Below, piece after piece: positions 8,343 to 16,239 of a stretch of DNA of 46,432 nucleotides; the first letter of the stretch is position 1; every line of letters starts with the position of its first letter. Below the pieces are notes generated by a model. The model ran no database searches. It saw only the letters and a list, made by a program, of their open reading frames with translations, and was not told the DNA's origin. Where the stretch lies: NCBI GenBank assembly GCA_035625915.1, contig DASPOR010000050.1, positions 1 through 46,432 on the forward strand, written 5' to 3'. This DNA is from Alphaproteobacteria bacterium (GTDB taxonomy: Bacteria; Pseudomonadota; Alphaproteobacteria; JACZXZ01). The translations under genes were made by a program, and so were the position numbers.

Positions 8343-9941
8343 TCACGGATCGATCAGTACGCCAGGATTTAGCGTGCTCTGTGGGTCGAGTGCGCGCTTG
8401 GCGCTCTTGAGCGCCAAGGCAAAAAGATCGGGGCGTTGCATGTCGTACCAGGGCCGATGGTCGCGCCCGACGGCGTGGTGGTGCGTAATCGTCCCACCTG
8501 CGGCGATCAGGGCATCCGACGCGGCTGCCTTGATCTCCCGCCACTGCTCGATAAGCCGGCCGTGGCGGCCAAGGGCATGAAAGCTGAAATACGGTGCCGG
8601 GCCGTCCGGATAGACATGTGTGAAGCGGCACGTGACCTGGCCGGGCCGACCCGTCGCGTGTTCAATCGCCCTTTCGGTTGCGGCCTTCACGCGATCGTGG
8701 AACGACTCGAAGCGCTCCCACGTAATCGCCGTTTCGAATGTGTCGCCGATGATCGCGCGAGGGACCAATCGCTCGCGTGCGTAAGGCATGCGGATGAAGG
8801 CGTTGCGCCATTTGCCAGCAGAGCCCGTGCGATGCGCATCGGTTTGTTCCGATGCTTCGGGGGTCCCGCCATGGTCGGCGCAGCACTCGAGGGCGCGTCT
8901 CAGCCACGCGTCTACGGCATGATCGCCCGACTCGAATGCCAGCACCATGATTGCGACGCCGCCGTCTGCGGCACCCGTATTGTGTGCTTCCTGCGGGTCG
9001 AGAATTCGGCAGTTGGCGGGATAGAGGGCGGCTTGAGATATTGCCCTAAGGGCGCGTGCCGCCGAGAAGAAATCCTTGAAGCGCACCGCACCACCGGCCC
9101 GGAAGCGCGGACGGTCCTGAAGCCGCACCCACGCCTCAGTTATCACTCCGAGAATTCCCTCGGACCCGATCAGGAGGCGATCCGGACTTGGTCCAGCACC
9201 TGAACCGGGCAATCGGCGCGATTCTAGAATGCCGCTTGGTGTTACGGCCCGCAGGCTCTCGACGAGGTCGTCGATGTGTGTATAAAACGATGCGAAATGC
9301 CCGCCGGAGCGGGTCGCGATCCATCCTCCCAGCGTGGAAAATTCAAAGCTTTGGGGAAAGTGACGCAGCGTCAAACCGTGGGGCTTGAGCTGCGCCTCGA
9401 TTGCGGGTCCGAAGGCCCCACCTTCTATGCACGCCGCGCGAGATTGGCGATCGACCTCGATCACCTTGCTCAATTCGCGAAGGTCGATCGTCACCGCAGC
9501 TTTGTAGCGCCCAGTTGGATCCCGCGGCTCGACGCCCCCGACCACGCTCGATCCGCCGCCGAAGGGTGTGACGATTGCCCCGGCGTCGCCGGCCCAATCG
9601 ATCAGTGCGGCGACCTCCGCTTCCGTTCGCGGATAGGCGACCACGTCGGGCGCATTCGCGTAGTCGCCGAGCATTCCCCGCACCGTGTCGGGATAGGATT
9701 TGCCGTAGGTATGAGCGGCCCGGTCGTAAGGCGCACTCGAGCAAATCGGCGCCAGGCTCGGCGGCGGGGCGATGCGAGGGGGGCGCAACTCAGCCTGGGC
9801 GAAAGGCTTCACGCGCACCTCATCGAAATTCGTTACGTTGAAGCGCGTCTTATATCTTTCGAGGATGAAGGCCTCTTCCTCGGCCGTGAGTCCTTCACCC
9901 TCACGCCCCCAACCGAAGACCTTGAGCCGAGCCTGTCCCAC
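8343..9941 (-). CDS. FAD-binding oxidase, alkyldihydroxyacetonephosphate synthase-like
   Basis: A 532-residue VAO/PCMH-fold flavoprotein. The N-terminal FAD-binding domain has TPFGGGSSVVGG, and the strongly AGPS-like FPQSFEFSTLGGWIATRSGG follows it. AGPS makes ether-lipid precursors in eukaryotes, but bacterial relatives act on varied substrates (for example hydroxy acids or lipid phosphates), so the substrate is open. The start is taken as GTG 9941, 22 bp after the stop of the upstream ridA; the longer ATG frame (10079) would run through that gene. The pair forms an operon. Confidence 0.83.
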   Translation of the reverse strand: MGQARLKVFGWGREGEGLTAEEEAFILERYKTRFNVTNFDEVRVKPFAQAELRPPRIAPPPSLAPICSSAPYDRAAHTYGKSYPDTVRGMLGDYANAPDVVAYPRTEAEVAALIDWAGDAGAIVTPFGGGSSVVGGVEPRDPTGRYKAAVTIDLRELSKVIEVDRQSRAACIEGGAFGPAIEAQLKPHGLTLRHFPQSFEFSTLGGWIATRSGGHFASFYTHIDDLVESLRAVTPSGILESRRLPGSGAGPSPDRLLIGSEGILGVITEAWVRLQDRPRFRAGGAVRFKDFFSAARALRAISQAALYPANCRILDPQEAHNTGAADGGVAIMVLAFESGDHAVDAWLRRALECCADHGGTPEASEQTDAHRTGSAGKWRNAFIRMPYARERLVPRAIIGDTFETAITWERFESFHDRVKAATERAIEHATGRPGQVTCRFTHVYPDGPAPYFSFHALGRHGRLIEQWREIKAAASDALIAAGGTITHHHAVGRDHRPWYDMQRPDLFALALKSAKRALDPQSTLNPGVLIDP

Positions 9942-9963
9942 GATGCCCCCCGCGTGCTGGCGC

Positions 9964-10308
9964 TCAGAGCCCAGCAATAACGCGGATCTCCACCTTGTAT
10001 TGAGGTGCTGCAAGCCTGCTTTCGACACAGGCGCGTGCTGGCGTATGACCTTGCGGAACCCATGCATCCCACACGCCATTCATTGCGTTGAACGTCGAAA
10101 TGTCGGATAGCCAGATTGTCGCCATCAGGATGGCGGTTTTGTCCGTGCCAGCTTCCGCGAGGGCCTTGTCGATTTTGGCAAGGATCTGGCGCGTCTGTCC
10201 GGCCACGTCGGCGGAGGGGTCGTCGGCCACCATGCCAGCAAGATAAACCGTGTTGTTGTGGACGACGATCTGGCTCATGCGCGGGCCGATCTGTGAGCGC
10301 TTAATCAT
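9964..10308 (-). CDS. RidA family protein (second copy)
   Basis: A 114-residue RidA-superfamily protein with the conserved Arg in ARACVES and Glu in KVEIRVIA. It differs from the copy at 4285 and looks closer to the RutC/YoaB-like subgroups, whose roles are poorly known. ATG 10308 has GGAGAAAG upstream at good spacing; an upstream ATG at 10377 is unsupported. It is first in a two-gene operon with the AGPS-like oxidase, suggesting that it detoxifies or hydrolyses an imine or enol product made by that oxidase. This pairing is inference. Confidence 0.85.
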   Translation of the reverse strand: MIKRSQIGPRMSQIVVHNNTVYLAGMVADDPSADVAGQTRQILAKIDKALAEAGTDKTAILMATIWLSDISTFNAMNGVWDAWVPQGHTPARACVESRLAAPQYKVEIRVIAGL

Positions 10309-10538
10309 GGCTTTCTCCTTGGCTTGATCCCGTTGATTTGATCCGATCGAGACGCGAGGGTCCTCGCGAGAACGCATAATAGCGGTGAGAGGTGTCGCAA
10401 TCCACTGATGGCGAGAGCCGCTTATGCGAGCGAGGCACTATCGGCGACTGGCGCCCACTCACGCCAAAACCGTAGGATGCCTCGGTGGCGCGATTGGGCC
10501 CGGGTATTGGCTTGCCCAGAAAAAGGAGGGATATGCTC

Positions 10539-11294
10539 ATGAAGCTCTTCGAACTTTCCGGCCGCGTTGCGGTCGTGACCGGCGGAAACGGCGGCATCGG
10601 CCTTGGTATGGCGAAGGGACTTGCAGCAGCCGGCGCGGCAATCATGGTGGCCGGTCGCAACGCGTCAAAAAACGAAGCCGCCGTGAAGACGCTTGGCAAC
10701 AAGGCGGCTTCGGTCGAGGTCGACGTCACGAATGAGGCATCGTGCAGATCGATGGTCGCGGCGACCCTGGCGCGCTTCGGTCGGCTCGACATTCTTATCA
10801 ACAATGCTGGCATGAACATCCGCAAGCAGCCTGAAGAATACACGCTCGGCGACTGGCGCACGGTGATCGAGACGAACCTCACGAGCGCCTTCATATGCTC
10901 GCAAGCCGCCTATCCCGAAATGGTGAAAGCAGGTGGCGGCAAGATCATCAATATCGGCTCGATGACGTCGATCTTCGGCGCATCCTTTGCCGCGCCATAT
11001 ACGGCGAGCAAGGGCGGAATCGTGCAGCTCACAAAGGCGCTCGCCACCGCATGGGCAAAGGACCGCATTCAAGTGAATGCGGTTCTGCCCGGCTGGATCG
11101 ACACCGATCTCACGCGCCGCGCGCGAAAGGAAGTCGAGGGCCTTCACGAGCGAGTCCTTGCTCGCACGCCGGCGGGCCGGTGGGGGGTCCCCGAGGACCA
11201 TGCAGGGATCGCGGTTTTCCTCGCGAGTTCGGCGTCCGACTTCGTCACCGGAACGGCGATCGCGGTCGACGGCGGCTATTCGGCGCAAGGGTAG
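10539..11294 (+). CDS. SDR family NAD(P)-dependent oxidoreductase
   Basis: A 251-residue classical short-chain dehydrogenase. The cofactor motif is TGGNGGIG (about residues 14-21), then NNAG, the catalytic Ser in NIGSMTS and YTASK. The C-terminal IAVDGGYSAQG is typical of the 2-deoxy-D-gluconate/glucose dehydrogenase-like group. The substrate is unknown. ATG 10539 lies 8 nt after AAGGAGGG; the ATG at 10533 is only 2 nt from it and less likely. It is divergent from the ridA/FAD oxidase operon, whose metabolism it may share. Confidence 0.87.
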   Translation: MKLFELSGRVAVVTGGNGGIGLGMAKGLAAAGAAIMVAGRNASKNEAAVKTLGNKAASVEVDVTNEASCRSMVAATLARFGRLDILINNAGMNIRKQPEEYTLGDWRTVIETNLTSAFICSQAAYPEMVKAGGGKIINIGSMTSIFGASFAAPYTASKGGIVQLTKALATAWAKDRIQVNAVLPGWIDTDLTRRARKEVEGLHERVLARTPAGRWGVPEDHAGIAVFLASSASDFVTGTAIAVDGGYSAQG

Positions 11295-11423
11295 CGGCGG
11301 TCGGCCGAGCGGTCTCGAACGATCGATCGGTCTTAATACTTCCATTACGCCCGATTAGTCGATTTTTAAGACTTCCTGCTGTTCAATACAGTGAAACCTA
11401 TAGGAGGAGCAAAGTATAGTTGC

Positions 11424-11457
11424 CGAAAAATTAAGTAAAATACCACGAAAAAATTAA
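11424..11457. repeat. AT-rich direct repeat upstream of parA
   Basis: Two direct copies, CGAAAAATTAA (11424-11434) and CGAAAAAATTAA (11446-11457), start 22 bp apart, about two helical turns. They lie in a distinctly AT-rich patch (11391-11460) inside high-GC DNA, 120-150 bp before the ParA-like gene. They could be operator or centromere-like sites for the ParA trio or simply promoter DNA. The rest of 11295-11562 also holds a 13-bp palindrome GACCG-CTG-CGGTC near 11541. Confidence 0.4.
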
Positions 11458-11574
11458 CGACGGCGACCCCTCCGCGACGACGAAAGGCAAACCGCCACAA
11501 ACGACGGGATGCCGAAATTCGGTTTGAGGCCATAAAGGCGGACCGCTGCGGTCGGCCAGCGAATGGAGTTATCG

Positions 11575-12432
11575 ATGCAAGCAGGCGAATTTGGCTCGTT
11601 CGATGGGGGTGGTGCGCCGGAAGAGCGGGACCCGGCGGCACCGGGTTCCGACCGTGCCACGCCGGCGGCTGCCTCGCGCGGCGGCACGCAAGTGATCGTC
11701 TTCGCGTCACAGAAGGGGGGAACCGGAAAGACCACGCTCTGCGGGCATATCGCCGTCCAGGCGGCTCGCGCCAATTTGGGACCCGTGGCGCTGATCGACA
11801 CGGATCCGCAAGGCAGCCTGGCCGCGTGGTGGAACGCGCGCAAGGCGGAATCGCCGCTCTTCGTGCGCACGAGCGTCGCCAACCTGACGCGCGACATCGA
11901 GGCACTCGAGCGCGACGGCATGCGATTTATCTTTATCGATACGCCGCCACGGATCACAAACGAGGTTCGGCAAGTCGTGCGACACGCGGATCTCGTGGTC
12001 GTTCCGACGCGGCCAAGCCCGCACGACCTTCGCGCACTCGGCCCCACGCTCGACATGATCGAGGACTATAGTCTGCCGCTGGTCTTCGTCGTCAACGGCG
12101 CGTCGCTGCGCGCCCGCATCACCGGTGAGACCTGCGTCGCCCTTTCCCAGCACGGCACGGTTTCTCCCGTGGTCGTGCACCAGCGCACGGATTTCGCAAT
12201 CAGCATGATCGACGGCCGAACGGTGATGGAGGTCAGGCCCGACACGCCGGCGGCCGCCGAAATTGACGGTGTGTGGAGCTACCTTGAGGGCAGGCTCGGG
12301 CGCATCCATCGCCGGGGACAACGCCTCGCCAAGGTGTCCGCACCAAGGCATGTGTTCGCTGCCGGGACTGGCGACCAGCCCGGCTTCGGACGCCGGACGG
12401 TCGAAGGCGATCGCGCCGTTGCGAGGGCGTGA
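11575..12432 (+). CDS. ParA/MinD family ATPase
   Basis: A 285-residue ParA-type ATPase. The deviant Walker A KGGTGKTT is at 47-54, followed by DTDPQGSLAAWW and the Walker B-like FIFIDTPP. The N-terminal 38 residues (Gly/Ala/Pro-rich) and the C-terminal 40 (basic) look disordered. ParA ATPases position DNA or protein cargo; no ParB with a typical ParB/Srx domain is nearby. I favour ATG 11575 because GGAG is 6 nt upstream; ATG 11563 is an alternative. It is first of three genes, followed after 3 bp by the next. Confidence 0.87.
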   Translation: MQAGEFGSFDGGGAPEERDPAAPGSDRATPAAASRGGTQVIVFASQKGGTGKTTLCGHIAVQAARANLGPVALIDTDPQGSLAAWWNARKAESPLFVRTSVANLTRDIEALERDGMRFIFIDTPPRITNEVRQVVRHADLVVVPTRPSPHDLRALGPTLDMIEDYSLPLVFVVNGASLRARITGETCVALSQHGTVSPVVVHQRTDFAISMIDGRTVMEVRPDTPAAAEIDGVWSYLEGRLGRIHRRGQRLAKVSAPRHVFAAGTGDQPGFGRRTVEGDRAVARA

Positions 12433-12435
12433 GAA

Positions 12436-12975
12436 ATGACAGAGGCAACGCCCGACATTCTGCAATCGGCACTGCTTGCGCATAAAGGCGAGGCCATGCC
12501 GGCCGGTGCGCGCTTGACGCCCATGACTCCTCGGCCGGCGATCAGCCCGCTTTCCGCGAGCGAAGATGCCGTCGAAGCCGATGGTTACGATCTGAATAGT
12601 CTCATTCGGCGACGCGATCCCGTCGGCGCGGGTGGCCCTCGGCCGGATATTCTTCCGCTCGCACTCCTTGCCAAGGGCGCTCAGGTTGAAGTCGCGAATG
12701 GAACCGAAGGCCACGGGAGCACGCCGCACGCGGGTAACGGACAGGCTAATGGCAGCACCGTCAGGACATCGAAGCGGCGCCAACTCACCCTTCGCCTTTG
12801 GCCGGACGAGTTCGACCGTCTGCGCGCCGTCGCAACGGTCGCCCACACGTCGTATCAGGAAGTTCTCGCAAGTGCCGCCGTCATCTTTCTGGATCACGTC
12901 TTGCCGCGCGGCGTGCCGGCGGACGAGGAGATCATCGCCGATGGTTGGCATCGGCTCAAGAACGGTGAGTTGTGA
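12436..12975 (+). CDS. Probable ribbon-helix-helix-like partner of ParA
   Basis: A 179-residue protein that I do not recognise as a named family. Residues 1-110 are low-complexity and probably disordered. Residues about 114-165 (beginning KRRQLTLRLWPDEFDRLRAV) read like a ribbon-helix-helix DNA-binding unit: a basic beta strand, then two helices. It lies 3 bp after the ParA stop and overlaps the next start by four bases. Small RHH proteins are partners of ParA in several plasmid partition systems, so a centromere-binding or regulator role is plausible but inferred. Confidence 0.6.
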   Translation: MTEATPDILQSALLAHKGEAMPAGARLTPMTPRPAISPLSASEDAVEADGYDLNSLIRRRDPVGAGGPRPDILPLALLAKGAQVEVANGTEGHGSTPHAGNGQANGSTVRTSKRRQLTLRLWPDEFDRLRAVATVAHTSYQEVLASAAVIFLDHVLPRGVPADEEIIADGWHRLKNGEL

Positions 12976-13154
12976 GTGTGCAGACCGATGACAGATTGAT
13001 CGCCGCGATCCTCGCGGCAGCGATTCTCCAGAAGGAATCGACGGAGGAGATCATCGGTTCCAAGGCGGTTCATATCGTCCAACTCTATTTCGAGTGTCTC
13101 GAGGCGATCCACGCCGAGCGGCTCAAACGCTATACCCAAGCTTACGCGTCCTGA
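12972..13154 (+). CDS. Small protein in the ParA unit, function unknown
   Basis: A 60-residue, mostly helical protein starting at GTG 12972 within the GTGA overlap of the preceding stop, a sign of translational coupling. It has no membrane segment, and residues 10-55 form one or two amphipathic helices (LIAAILAAAILQ, then IVQLYFECLEAIHAERLKRY). No family is known to me. Its position makes it a likely third component with the ParA-like ATPase and the RHH-like protein. Confidence 0.55.
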   Translation: MSVQTDDRLIAAILAAAILQKESTEEIIGSKAVHIVQLYFECLEAIHAERLKRYTQAYAS

Positions 13155-13222
13155 TATCATCCTCCCTGGTGTGGTGGATTTGCGGCCCCAGATCGGCCGC
13201 GGCCGCCTTCAGGGAGGGAATC

Positions 13223-14068
13223 ATGACACGGCACCTGGTTTGCCTGACATTCGATTTCGACGCCGTGTCGGGTTGGATCGCGCGTGGGATGACCTCGCCC
13301 ACACCGATGTCGCGCGGCGAATTCGGTTCGGTCGCCGCACCCCGCATTCTCTCACTCCTTGCCAAATACACGATCCGTTCGACTTGGTTTATACCTGGCC
13401 ACACGATCGAGAGTTTTCCCAATGAGGCGGAGGCGGTCGTCGCGGCCGGTCACGAAATTGCCCACCACGGCTGGACCCATCGTCCGCCGGCGAGCGTCAA
13501 CCGCGAGGAGGAGGAGCGCGAGATCGTTCGCGGCAATGATGCGATCATGCGCCTGAGCGGACGGCGCGCCCGCGGCTACCGCTCGCCCTCGTGGGACCTT
13601 TCCGCCCACACCATCGAGATCTTGGAGCGGAACGGCTTCCTCTATGACAGCAGCATGATGGGCAACGACTACACGCCCTATATTGCGCGCAAAGGCGACG
13701 TCGTCGAACTCGAAAAGCCGTTCAAACGCGGTGCTGAAAGCAAGATCGTCGAGCTTCCCATAAGCTGGACTCTTGACGACTATCCCCACTTCGAATTTCT
13801 GCGCACCCCGAACTTCGTCCTTCCCGGTCTCATGTCGGCGAACAACGTACTGCACAACTGGTCCGACGATTTTCTTTACATGACCCGTATCATGGAATGG
13901 GGCGTCATTACCTACACCTGCCATCCGTTCGTCATCGGGCGCGGTCACCGAATGCTGATGCTCGAGCGGCTGATCCTTGGATTGATCGAGCGAGGTGCCG
14001 TGTTCGCGACCATGGAGGACGCGCTTGCAGAATGGCTGGCCCTTCCCAAGCGTGAAGCGGGGCGGTGA
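13223..14068 (+). CDS. Polysaccharide deacetylase family (NodB-fold) protein
   Basis: A 281-residue NodB-fold deacetylase. Motif 1 Asp is in LTFDFDAVSGW, motif 2 metal His pair in AHHGWTHRPP, and motif 3 in RGYRSPSWDLS. A late TYTCHPFVIGRGHR supplies the other catalytic His. The active site is intact. There is no signal peptide, so a cytoplasmic substrate such as a small amide is as likely as a glycan. ATG 13223 follows GGAGGG. It begins 68 bp after the ParA trio and may be read with it. Confidence 0.83.
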   Translation: MTRHLVCLTFDFDAVSGWIARGMTSPTPMSRGEFGSVAAPRILSLLAKYTIRSTWFIPGHTIESFPNEAEAVVAAGHEIAHHGWTHRPPASVNREEEEREIVRGNDAIMRLSGRRARGYRSPSWDLSAHTIEILERNGFLYDSSMMGNDYTPYIARKGDVVELEKPFKRGAESKIVELPISWTLDDYPHFEFLRTPNFVLPGLMSANNVLHNWSDDFLYMTRIMEWGVITYTCHPFVIGRGHRMLMLERLILGLIERGAVFATMEDALAEWLALPKREAGR

Positions 14069-14179
14069 TCGATACGCGACGACCGGGACCGATCGGGCCG
14101 CACCGGCTTGCCGCCTCATGCAGAAGCGAAAATCTCGGGTGCGCGCGCAAGATCGGGACCGCCCCTCTTTGCCTCGCAG

Positions 14180-15853
14180 CTATTTGCCTTGGCGCAAACA
14201 TTCGATGAGAACGACGGATCTTTGATTGCGCTCGCCTACATCTGCGGCCTTGAAATCGCGCTCGGAACTTGCCGTCGAGTAGACGACATGGTTTGCGTCG
14301 AGGAAATCGCGCGCCACGTTTGCTTTGAGCGCAAAGTTCACGTTTTGCGCGATGTCGCCGGTGCGGTTGGCGAGTGCGAGCGCGTTAAGCTTGGCTGTCA
14401 CAACACCGACAAGATTGCCCGACAAATCGAAGATTGGTCCACCGCTGTTGCCGGGCTGGACGGGCGCCGAGATTTGCAGGAAGCGGGGGTCGTTGCCGAT
14501 TCCGGCAAGCGAGCTCACGTCACCGGTCGTGACATTTACTTGGCTTGCCAACATGCCGGGCAGCGGATAGCCGAGGGCGACCACCTCATCGCCCGCCCGA
14601 ATATTGGCACCCTCTCGGAAGGTGACGATCGAAGCGTTGCCGAGTGACGCGTGCAAGAGTGCCAGATCGGCCCTCTCGTCGCGCACAACGATGGCGGCTG
14701 GCCGGGATTGGCCGTCACCCGCTCGAATCTGGACGCCATCGCAGCTCGCAATGACGTGGTTATTGGTAAGCACATCGCCCGATGTGTTGACAATGAACCC
14801 CGTACCGGTCGACTGGTGGGCGAAGTCGTCGAGCGTCCGCGGCTTGCCAGGTGAAGAGGATGGGTCGGAGGATTGGGTCGTCTTGGCCGTTTGCCCCGAG
14901 ACTTGCGATGCACCGGAACGCCAATCGGCGATCAGCTTCTGCACGTGAGCGAGCTGGACCGCGTTGAGCCGCGCAGCCGCGAATTCGCGCGCCTTCAGCG
15001 AGTTATTGCGGTCTGCTCCCTCGGGATAGCTGGCCGCGGCGAGGCTTAGCCAGAAAAAGCCGATTTCATAGTCCTTCGGCATGCCGAGACCCTGCAGGTA
15101 GAGCGTGCCGAGCATGAATTGGGAGCGCGCGCGCCCTGCCTCTGCCGCCTTGCGGAACCATTCGATCGCGCGCTGATAGTTCTGCTCCGCACCCGTCCCC
15201 GCATAATATGCAAGGCCCAGGAGTTCCTGGGCGTCGGCATTGTTGTGTGCAGCACTGCGTTCGAGCCAACGAACGCCCTCTGCCGCATCCTTGGGCACGT
15301 CGTCGCCATTGAAATAGGTCCGGCCCAGAAAGAACTCAGCGGACGCATTTCCTTGCGTCGCGGCTTTTTTGAGCCAGTTGAGGCCTTCGGCTGCGTCTTT
15401 GGGCACACCCACGCCGTTGAGCAGCAACTGCGCGTAGGCGGTCTCTGCCGATGGGTCATCCTGCTCGGCGGCCCTGCGGAACCATTTCGCGGCCTCGGCA
15501 TTGTCCCGTGGAACGCCGCGACCGACCAGATATGCGCTTGCCAATTCGCTTTCGCCAGCGGCATTACCTTGCTCGGCCGAACGTCGCAGATAATCGATTG
15601 CCCGTACCGGGTCCGCGAGACCGCCTTGCCCGCGAAGGTACGCAGCGCCCACATACGCTTGCGCCTCCGCGTTTCCCTGATCGGCCAGCGGCAGGAATTC
15701 CTTCAACGCGGCTGCGTAGTCATGACGGTTCCATGCATCGACACCCTCCCTGAGCCCGGCCCGCACCGGAGGCGATAAAAGCACCCCGAAAAGCATGGAA
15801 AGCATCGAGATACGAAGCAGTCCAATGGCGCTCCCAAACATCGAAACTCCCAT
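14180..15853 (-). CDS. Sel1-repeat protein fused to a trypsin-like serine protease
   Basis: A 557-residue exported protein. It has an N-terminal signal (about residues 1-32, cleavage after PVRA), about six Sel1-like repeats (residues ~50-270) and a C-terminal trypsin-like domain (~345-510). The triad is visible as His in TNNHV, Asp in RADLALL and Ser in PGNSGGP, so the protease should be active. The Sel1 repeats probably bind partners or substrates in the periplasm; no PDZ domain is seen, unlike in DegP. ATG 15853 is preferred because GGGAG is 6 nt upstream. It is convergent with the deacetylase. Confidence 0.85.
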   Translation of the reverse strand: MGVSMFGSAIGLLRISMLSMLFGVLLSPPVRAGLREGVDAWNRHDYAAALKEFLPLADQGNAEAQAYVGAAYLRGQGGLADPVRAIDYLRRSAEQGNAAGESELASAYLVGRGVPRDNAEAAKWFRRAAEQDDPSAETAYAQLLLNGVGVPKDAAEGLNWLKKAATQGNASAEFFLGRTYFNGDDVPKDAAEGVRWLERSAAHNNADAQELLGLAYYAGTGAEQNYQRAIEWFRKAAEAGRARSQFMLGTLYLQGLGMPKDYEIGFFWLSLAAASYPEGADRNNSLKAREFAAARLNAVQLAHVQKLIADWRSGASQVSGQTAKTTQSSDPSSSPGKPRTLDDFAHQSTGTGFIVNTSGDVLTNNHVIASCDGVQIRAGDGQSRPAAIVVRDERADLALLHASLGNASIVTFREGANIRAGDEVVALGYPLPGMLASQVNVTTGDVSSLAGIGNDPRFLQISAPVQPGNSGGPIFDLSGNLVGVVTAKLNALALANRTGDIAQNVNFALKANVARDFLDANHVVYSTASSERDFKAADVGERNQRSVVLIECLRQGK

Positions 15854-16239
15854 CGATACTCCCGGGGAACAGTCCTGTCGCCGCACTGACACGGATGGCG
15901 CACAATATCATCCCGTTAAAGTTGAACCAAGGACATGGCGTACAACGCAACACTCGTGTTGCGAGTCCGAAATTCGCCGCATCTGGGTGCGGGACCGTGA
16001 GCGAATTTCGGATTTAAAGCCACACCAGTAATATGTCGTATCGAACGTGGCATTCGGATTTGAAGTTCCTAAACGCGGATGCCGCCAAAAGGACAGGAAC
16101 TTCAAATCCATCGCACTAGCGATCGTCGAGCCGTCGTCGCCGACGCAGAAAATTAGAAAATCTTGTTATTCGAGACTGCCGCGCGAAACGCGTGCAAAAC
16201 GCGAGGCCCGCGAAATGTTGGCGCGTGCCCGGCGGCGGA
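15854..16239. other. Intergenic region containing a long hairpin repeat
   Basis: A 386-bp gap between two minus-strand genes. Positions 15953-16119 are a composite hairpin repeat described separately. Outside it, 15854-15952 should hold the promoter of the Sel1-protease gene, though no clear hexamers stand out, and 16120-16239 shows nothing I recognise. No credible coding frame is present. Confidence 0.5.
15953..16119 (-). repeat. Composite hairpin repeat, copy 1 (long form)
   Basis: A 167-bp element with two hairpins. One has perfect 15-bp arms GGATTTGAAGTTCCT (16056-16070) and AGGAACTTCAAATCC (16095-16109) with a 24-nt loop. The other pairs the CCGAAATTCG region near 15967-15976 with CGAATTTCGG near 16002-16011. 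Reverse-complemented, it aligns without gaps over its whole length to 33320-33486 (about 134 of 167 matches by hand count). It sits between the stop of the unknown 371-aa gene and the start of the Sel1-protease gene. Confidence 0.85.

Noticed and set aside
11707..12951. A 414-codon minus-strand frame across the ParA gene and its neighbour
   Set aside because: The plus-strand ParA motifs are unambiguous and the antisense product is low-complexity.
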